A DNA stretch of 10,441 bases from JAWVZU01 sp033722075 (lineage in GTDB: Bacteria > Pseudomonadota > Gammaproteobacteria > Xanthomonadales > SZUA-38), in NCBI GenBank assembly GCA_033722075.1, contig JAWVZU010000135.1:1-10441 (forward strand), given 5' to 3'. Under the pieces are notes generated by a model. It did not search any database. It saw only the letters and a list, made by a program, of their open reading frames with translations, and was not told the DNA's origin. This document shows, piece after piece, positions 7,152 to 10,441 of the stretch; positions within the stretch are counted from its first letter, which is position 1; the number at the start of each line of letters is the position of its first letter. The translations under genes and the position numbers were made by a program.

Positions 7152-8177
7152 ATGAAGCTCGCATTTCCCAATGGTGAGCATGCAGATGTGGCCATTGGCA
7201 AAGGCAGTTTCTCGATCGGGAACTCGAACCAGGACGACGTAATCATCGAGGATGGTGGTGCGCGCGGCGTCCTGATCATCGATCAGCGTGGCATCACGCT
7301 GGCGGTCGAGGACGATGCCGACGGCAAGGTCAGTGTCAATTCGCGGCCGATCCGCGAAAAGGCGATCCTGCGTCTCGGGGACCGGATCAAGTTCGGATCC
7401 GTGGACATGGTGATCCGCTCCGATGCCGTCGACATGCGCACGCCGCCGCATCCTTTTGAAGCCGTTTCCGAAGACGAAATGCCGACCAAGCATCACCTGC
7501 GCGGCATTACCGGGCAGCATGCCGGCAAGGTCTTCCCGATCCGCGCCGAACTCACCATCGGCAGCGGAGACGACTCGGATATTCAGGTGCCCACCGAGGC
7601 GGACGTGCAACTGGCCGTCGGCTGCAAGGGCGACAAGATCTACCTGCGTCGCATGGACGGGCAGGGCACGCTCGACGTCAATGGGCATGAGGTCAAGCAC
7701 GCGGAGCTGAACGCGGGCGATCAGATTGCGATCGGCGAGCACCGCTTTCTGCTGGAGACGCCCGGTTTCGTGCCCGGCGACGTCTACGGCGGCGAGGTGC
7801 GCGAGGAAGCCACCGGGTCTAACACCCAGGTTTTCTCGGCCAAGGCGTTCAACGATGCGGCCAGGCAGGCCGAACAGAAGAAGGCCGAAGAGCAGAAGGC
7901 CGAGAAGCCGAAAGCTGAAGAGCCGAAGGTCGAAGAGCCGAAAGCCGAAGCGCAGAAGCCGCAGACGACCCCGCCGTCCCCGCCGCAGCCCGAGCTCAGC
8001 GCGGAAGAGCGGGCGGCCCAGGAAGAGCGCAACTCGCGTCCAACCAGGCGACCGCCGCCGCCCAAGCCGAAATCCGAACCCAGCCGCGATGACGGCAGCC
8101 GTCGAGACATGGTGATCATCGGGATCTGTGTGGTGCTCTCCGCAGCCATGGTGATATGGCTGATCCTGAATCTCTAG
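7152..8177 (+). CDS. Tail-anchored protein with two degenerate FHA-like domains
   Basis: This 341-aa protein appears to be built of two tandem forkhead-associated (FHA) domains, a flexible linker and one C-terminal membrane helix. FHA-like unit 1 (about residues 1–92) shows FSIGNSNQDDVIIED (20–34) and VNSRPIREKAILRLGDRIKFG (62–82). Unit 2 (about 113–205) shows LTIGSGDDSDIQV (134–146), LDVNGHEV (174–181), LNAGDQIAIGEHRFLLE (186–202). The VN-turn and the L-x-x-GD-x-I-x-x-G strand are FHA hallmarks. The phosphothreonine-contacting Arg of strand 3 and the Ser/His pair are missing in both units. Residues 230–318 are disordered-looking, with a KAEEP repeat and Pro-rich part. The last 22 residues (320–341) form a hydrophobic tail after SRRD. 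With no signal peptide, the FHA units should be cytoplasmic and tethered to the inner membrane. The end overlaps serC by 22 bases. The partner is unknown. Confidence 0.8.
   Translation: MKLAFPNGEHADVAIGKGSFSIGNSNQDDVIIEDGGARGVLIIDQRGITLAVEDDADGKVSVNSRPIREKAILRLGDRIKFGSVDMVIRSDAVDMRTPPHPFEAVSEDEMPTKHHLRGITGQHAGKVFPIRAELTIGSGDDSDIQVPTEADVQLAVGCKGDKIYLRRMDGQGTLDVNGHEVKHAELNAGDQIAIGEHRFLLETPGFVPGDVYGGEVREEATGSNTQVFSAKAFNDAARQAEQKKAEEQKAEKPKAEEPKVEEPKAEAQKPQTTPPSPPQPELSAEERAAQEERNSRPTRRPPPPKPKSEPSRDDGSRRDMVIIGICVVLSAAMVIWLILNL
7881..7955 (+). repeat. In-frame 15-bp tandem repeat encoding a KAEEP-type pentapeptide
   Basis: Five imperfect 15-base units encode KAEEQ, KAEKP, KAEEP, KVEEP and KAEAQ (residues 244–268 of the FHA protein), followed by KP. 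The units stay in frame and differ mainly at third codon positions and single residues. A change in copy number would lengthen or shorten the cytoplasmic linker without a frameshift. Confidence 0.85.
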
Positions 8178-9214
8178 ACGATTCTCCGATAATCAATTTT
8201 TCCGCCGGCCCGGCCATGTTGCCGGCCACGGTCAAGACACGGATCACGGCCGAGATCGACGACTGGCAGGGCACCGGCGTATCGGTCATGGAGGTCTCCC
8301 ACCGCGGCCCTGAATTCGGCCGGCTGGCCGAAGACTCGCAGCGCAAGCTGCGAGACATGCTTCACGTCCCCGAGCACTTCGAGCTGCTTTTCGTGCAGGG
8401 TGGGGCAAGTACCCAGTTCGCGCTCATACCCATGAATCTCGCCGGGACCGGGCCAGCCGCCTACGCCGTCGATGGTCACTGGGGCGCCAAGGCGCAGCGG
8501 GAAGCCGTCAAGCTGATAGATTGCACCCCTTTCATGCGGCCGGAGCTCCCCGCCGGAAACTGGAGCTACGTACACGTCACCTCCAACGAGACCATCGAGG
8601 GCCTGCAGTGGCAGCGGCCGCCGGACGCCGCAGCGCCGGTGCTTTGCGACATGTCCTCGGACATCCTCTCGAGACCGTTGGTGGTGGACGACTACAGCAT
8701 GATCTATGCAGGTGCCCAGAAGAATCTCGGGATCGCCGGGCTGACCCTGGTGATCATCGATCGTGCGCTGCTCGACCGGTGTCCGGACCGCCTCCCCACG
8801 ATGATCAACTATGCTGCGCTGGCGCAGGGACATTCCATGTCGAACACGCCGCCGACCTTCGCCTGGTATGTGCTGGACTGCATGCTGGACTGGATCGCCG
8901 AACTCGGTGGGCTGGAGGCCGTGCAGCGGCGCAACGAAGCCAAGGCGAGCGCGCTCTATGCGCGGATCGATCGCAGCGATTTCTACGCCAACGACGTGCC
9001 CGAGCCGCTGCGCTCGGTCATGAACGTGGTGTTTCGCACGCCCGATGAGGCTACCGATGCGCGGTTCGTTGCCGAGGCGGCGTCGAACGGTCTGCTGGGG
9101 CTGAAGGGGCATCGCGCCGTGGGTGGTCTGCGCGCCAGTCTCTACAACGCGATGGAGCCGTCCGGTGTCGAGGCGCTGATCGAGTTCATGGACGAATTCG
9201 AACGCAGGACCTGA
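8156..9214 (+). CDS. serC: Phosphoserine aminotransferase
   Basis: This PLP-dependent class V aminotransferase converts 3-phosphohydroxypyruvate and glutamate to phosphoserine and 2-oxoglutarate. It belongs to the serine pathway and, in many gammaproteobacteria, to pyridoxal-phosphate synthesis. At 352 aa it is close to the usual 360. Family motifs run in order: INFSAGPAMLP (13–23), EVSHRGPEF (46–54), QGGASTQFA (81–89), DMSSDILSRP (165–174), YAGAQKNLGIAG (184–195) with the PLP-binding Lys189, SNTPPTFAWYV (229–239) and GHRAVGGLRASLYNAM (318–333). No key residue is missing. The ATG at 8156 is the only usable start ahead of the INFSAGP motif. It lies inside the end of the FHA gene (22-base overlap) without a clear ribosome site, so translation may be coupled to that gene. 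It precedes pheA, as in pseudomonads. Confidence 0.97.
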   Translation: MADPESLDDSPIINFSAGPAMLPATVKTRITAEIDDWQGTGVSVMEVSHRGPEFGRLAEDSQRKLRDMLHVPEHFELLFVQGGASTQFALIPMNLAGTGPAAYAVDGHWGAKAQREAVKLIDCTPFMRPELPAGNWSYVHVTSNETIEGLQWQRPPDAAAPVLCDMSSDILSRPLVVDDYSMIYAGAQKNLGIAGLTLVIIDRALLDRCPDRLPTMINYAALAQGHSMSNTPPTFAWYVLDCMLDWIAELGGLEAVQRRNEAKASALYARIDRSDFYANDVPEPLRSVMNVVFRTPDEATDARFVAEAASNGLLGLKGHRAVGGLRASLYNAMEPSGVEALIEFMDEFERRT

Positions 9215-9222
9215 TCCCGCGG

Positions 9223-9251
9223 TTACAACTGGTGCCTTATCCGGCTAGAAT
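9223..9251 (+). promoter_or_regulatory. Sigma70-like promoter for pheA, giving a near-leaderless mRNA
   Basis: TTACAA (9223–9228) and TAGAAT (9246–9251) are separated by exactly 17 bases in the 46-base gap between serC and pheA. The -10 box matches five of six consensus positions; the -35 box is weaker (three of six). A start about 7 bases past the -10 box would fall near 9258, only about 3 bases before the pheA ATG. No Shine-Dalgarno sequence is present before that ATG, which fits leaderless or nearly leaderless translation. Confidence 0.6.
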
Positions 9252-9255
9252 CCGG
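9239..9255 (+). repeat. Direct repeat ATCCGG flanking the pheA -10 box
   Basis: ATCCGG occurs at 9239–9244 and again at 9250–9255, 11 bases apart start to start, about one helical turn. The second copy overlaps the end of the -10 box. The spacing suits a protein contacting one face of DNA at the promoter, but a repeat this short can arise by chance. Confidence 0.35.
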
Positions 9256-9260
9256 CGGCG

Positions 9261-10370
9261 ATGGGCAAGCAGAACGACAAGACCAAGTCCTCGACCGACC
9301 CGGTGAGTGAATTGCGCGGGCGGATCGATGACCTGGACCGGCAGATCCAGGAGCTGATCTCGTCCCGGGCCACCGTGGCCCGGCAGATGCGCGAGGCCAA
9401 GGGAGAACTCGTCAGCACCGTCGATTACTATCGTCCGGAGCGCGAAGCCCAGGTCCTGCGTGGCGTGGTGGAACGCAACGAGGGCCCTCTGAGCGATGGC
9501 GAGATGGTGCGCCTGTTCCGCGAGATCATGTCGGCGTGCCTGGCCCAGCAGGAGCCCCTGAAGATCGCCTACCTGGGGCCGGAAGGTACGTTCTCCCAAT
9601 CCGCGAGCATTCATCACTTCGGCCAATCCATCAAGGGATTGCCCCTGAATACCATCGAAGAGGTTTTTGCGGAGGTCGAAGCCGCCGACGCCGACTTCGG
9701 GGTGGTGCCGGTCGAGAATTCCACGGAAGGCGCGGTCAGCAACACGCTGGACATGTTCATTGCGTCGCCGTTGAAGATCTGCGGCGAGGTGGAGCTGCGC
9801 ATTCACCAGCACCTGCTCAGCAAGGCCACAACTCTGGAGCATGTGGAGCGGGTCTATTCGCATCGCCAGTCGCTGGCCCAGTGTCGCGGCTGGCTGCACC
9901 AGCATTTGCCCCACGCCGAACGGATTCCGGTGGCCAGCAATGCGGAAGCTGCGCGACGGGTGCGCTACGCGGAAGACGCGGCGGCCATTGCCGGGGAGGC
10001 GGCGGCCGAGGTTTACGGCCTGAACACGCTGTTTGCGAACATCGAGGATCGCCCGGACAATTCAACCCGCTTCCTGGTCATCGGTCGCAAGCTGCTGGCG
10101 CCCAGCGGGCACGATAAGACTTCGCTCCTGGTATCCTCCCAGGACCGCCCGGGTCTGCTGTATCATCTGCTTGACCCGTTGGCCCAGGCTGGCGTCAGCA
10201 TGACCCGGATCGAGTCCCGCCCTTCCCGCCAGGGCAAGTGGGACTACGTATTCTTCATCGACGTTGCGGGCCACTCCGAGGAGGAGCCCCTGGCTGGGGC
10301 GTTGCGCATGCTCAAGCGAGAGGCCAGTCTGTTCAAGATCCTCGGCTCCTACCCCGTGGCTTCGGTTTGA
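9261..10370 (+). CDS. pheA: Bifunctional chorismate mutase / prephenate dehydratase (P-protein)
   Basis: This cytoplasmic enzyme turns chorismate into prephenate and then phenylpyruvate, the precursor of phenylalanine. Its 369 aa carry three domains. The AroQ-type chorismate mutase (about 13–98) has Arg19, Arg36, Lys47 and Glu62 at expected catalytic positions and a terminal QQ (96–97). The prephenate dehydratase (about 101–277) has YLGPEGTFSQ (104–113), GVVPVENSTEG (147–157) and the catalytic-site motif STRF (268–271). The regulatory ACT domain (about 287–362) has DRPGLLYHLL (295–304), at the position of the usual GAL motif, and ESRP (318–321) for phenylalanine binding, so feedback inhibition is expected. 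An in-frame TAG at 9246–9248 rules out a longer N-terminus, and ATG 9261 is the first start. It follows serC by 46 bases with its own promoter candidate. No leader peptide or attenuator is visible. Confidence 0.97.
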   Translation: MGKQNDKTKSSTDPVSELRGRIDDLDRQIQELISSRATVARQMREAKGELVSTVDYYRPEREAQVLRGVVERNEGPLSDGEMVRLFREIMSACLAQQEPLKIAYLGPEGTFSQSASIHHFGQSIKGLPLNTIEEVFAEVEAADADFGVVPVENSTEGAVSNTLDMFIASPLKICGEVELRIHQHLLSKATTLEHVERVYSHRQSLAQCRGWLHQHLPHAERIPVASNAEAARRVRYAEDAAAIAGEAAAEVYGLNTLFANIEDRPDNSTRFLVIGRKLLAPSGHDKTSLLVSSQDRPGLLYHLLDPLAQAGVSMTRIESRPSRQGKWDYVFFIDVAGHSEEEPLAGALRMLKREASLFKILGSYPVASV

Positions 10371-10390
10371 CGAAAAGCACTCACTGAACT

Positions 10391-10441
10391 CTGACCAACA
10401 ACCGATTCGAAAAGCTGGCGGTCGATGCCGTCTGCGATCTC
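10391..10441 (+). CDS. Possible start of hisC-like aminotransferase (3' partial)
   Basis: The frame from 10388 to the window end is open and from the CTG at 10391 would read M/L-TNNRFEKLAVDAVCDL. That resembles the N-terminus of histidinol-phosphate aminotransferase ahead of its Pro-Tyr-x-Pro-Gly-Lys-Pro motif, which would lie just outside the window. serC–pheA–hisC is the gene order in pseudomonads. There is no ATG, GTG or TTG in this frame between the in-frame TGA at 10385–10387 and the window end, and no clear ribosome site. The start would have to be CTG, or the gene is misread here or begins further downstream. Only 17 codons are visible, so the call rests mostly on context. Confidence 0.3.
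   Translation, partial: MTNNRFEKLAVDAVCDL

Noticed and set aside
8174..9112. 312-aa open frame on the minus strand
   Set aside because: It lies wholly opposite serC, whose protein is conserved end to end. GC-rich codon bias leaves antisense frames open, and the translation shows no family features.
9215..9260. Attenuator or leader peptide before pheA
   Set aside because: The gap is only 46 bases, with no Phe-rich short frame and no alternative hairpins followed by a T-run.
10371..10441. Terminator after pheA
   Set aside because: No GC-rich hairpin with a T-run could be found, and an open frame resumes within 20 bases, so read-through into a next gene is more likely.

Overview
The window is GC-rich, densely coded bacterial chromosome. 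The longest gap between genes is 84 bases, and there are no RNA genes, mobile elements or CRISPR arrays. A serC–pheA pair with a bifunctional chorismate mutase/prephenate dehydratase, an AsmA-family protein, and a PHA_gran_rgn-type small protein together suggest a gammaproteobacterium, perhaps near the Chromatiales/Xanthomonadales. The lineage is inferred from gene content and proteins, not tested.

Region 1 (1–4651, + strand) is a tight four-gene operon. It encodes an ABC ATPase (5' end cut by the window), a six-helix ABC-2 permease, a 632-aa GldG-type auxiliary protein, and a DUF4340 protein. The genes overlap by 4 bases or are separated by 1 base, so one complex is likely. The same set (GldA/GldF/GldG-like plus DUF4340) occurs in many non-gliding Proteobacteria, and I know of no defined substrate for it. 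It is the best candidate here for an incompletely described system.

Region 2 (4648–4923, − strand) is one short gene for a polyhydroxyalkanoic-acid-system (PHA_gran_rgn) protein. It converges on the DUF4340 gene, and the two stop codons share a single CTAG. An 84-base divergent intergenic region follows.

Region 3 (5008–8177, + strand) holds an AsmA-family envelope protein, then a short AT-rich gap with a perfect 12-bp palindrome. After it comes a tail-anchored protein with two degenerate FHA-like domains.

Region 4 (8156–10441, + strand) is amino-acid biosynthesis. serC (serine/PLP pathway) overlaps the FHA gene by 22 bases. pheA follows and has its own sigma70-like promoter so close to the ATG that the mRNA may be nearly leaderless. 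The window ends in what may be the first codons of hisC, matching the serC–pheA–hisC order of pseudomonads, but no ATG/GTG/TTG start is visible there.
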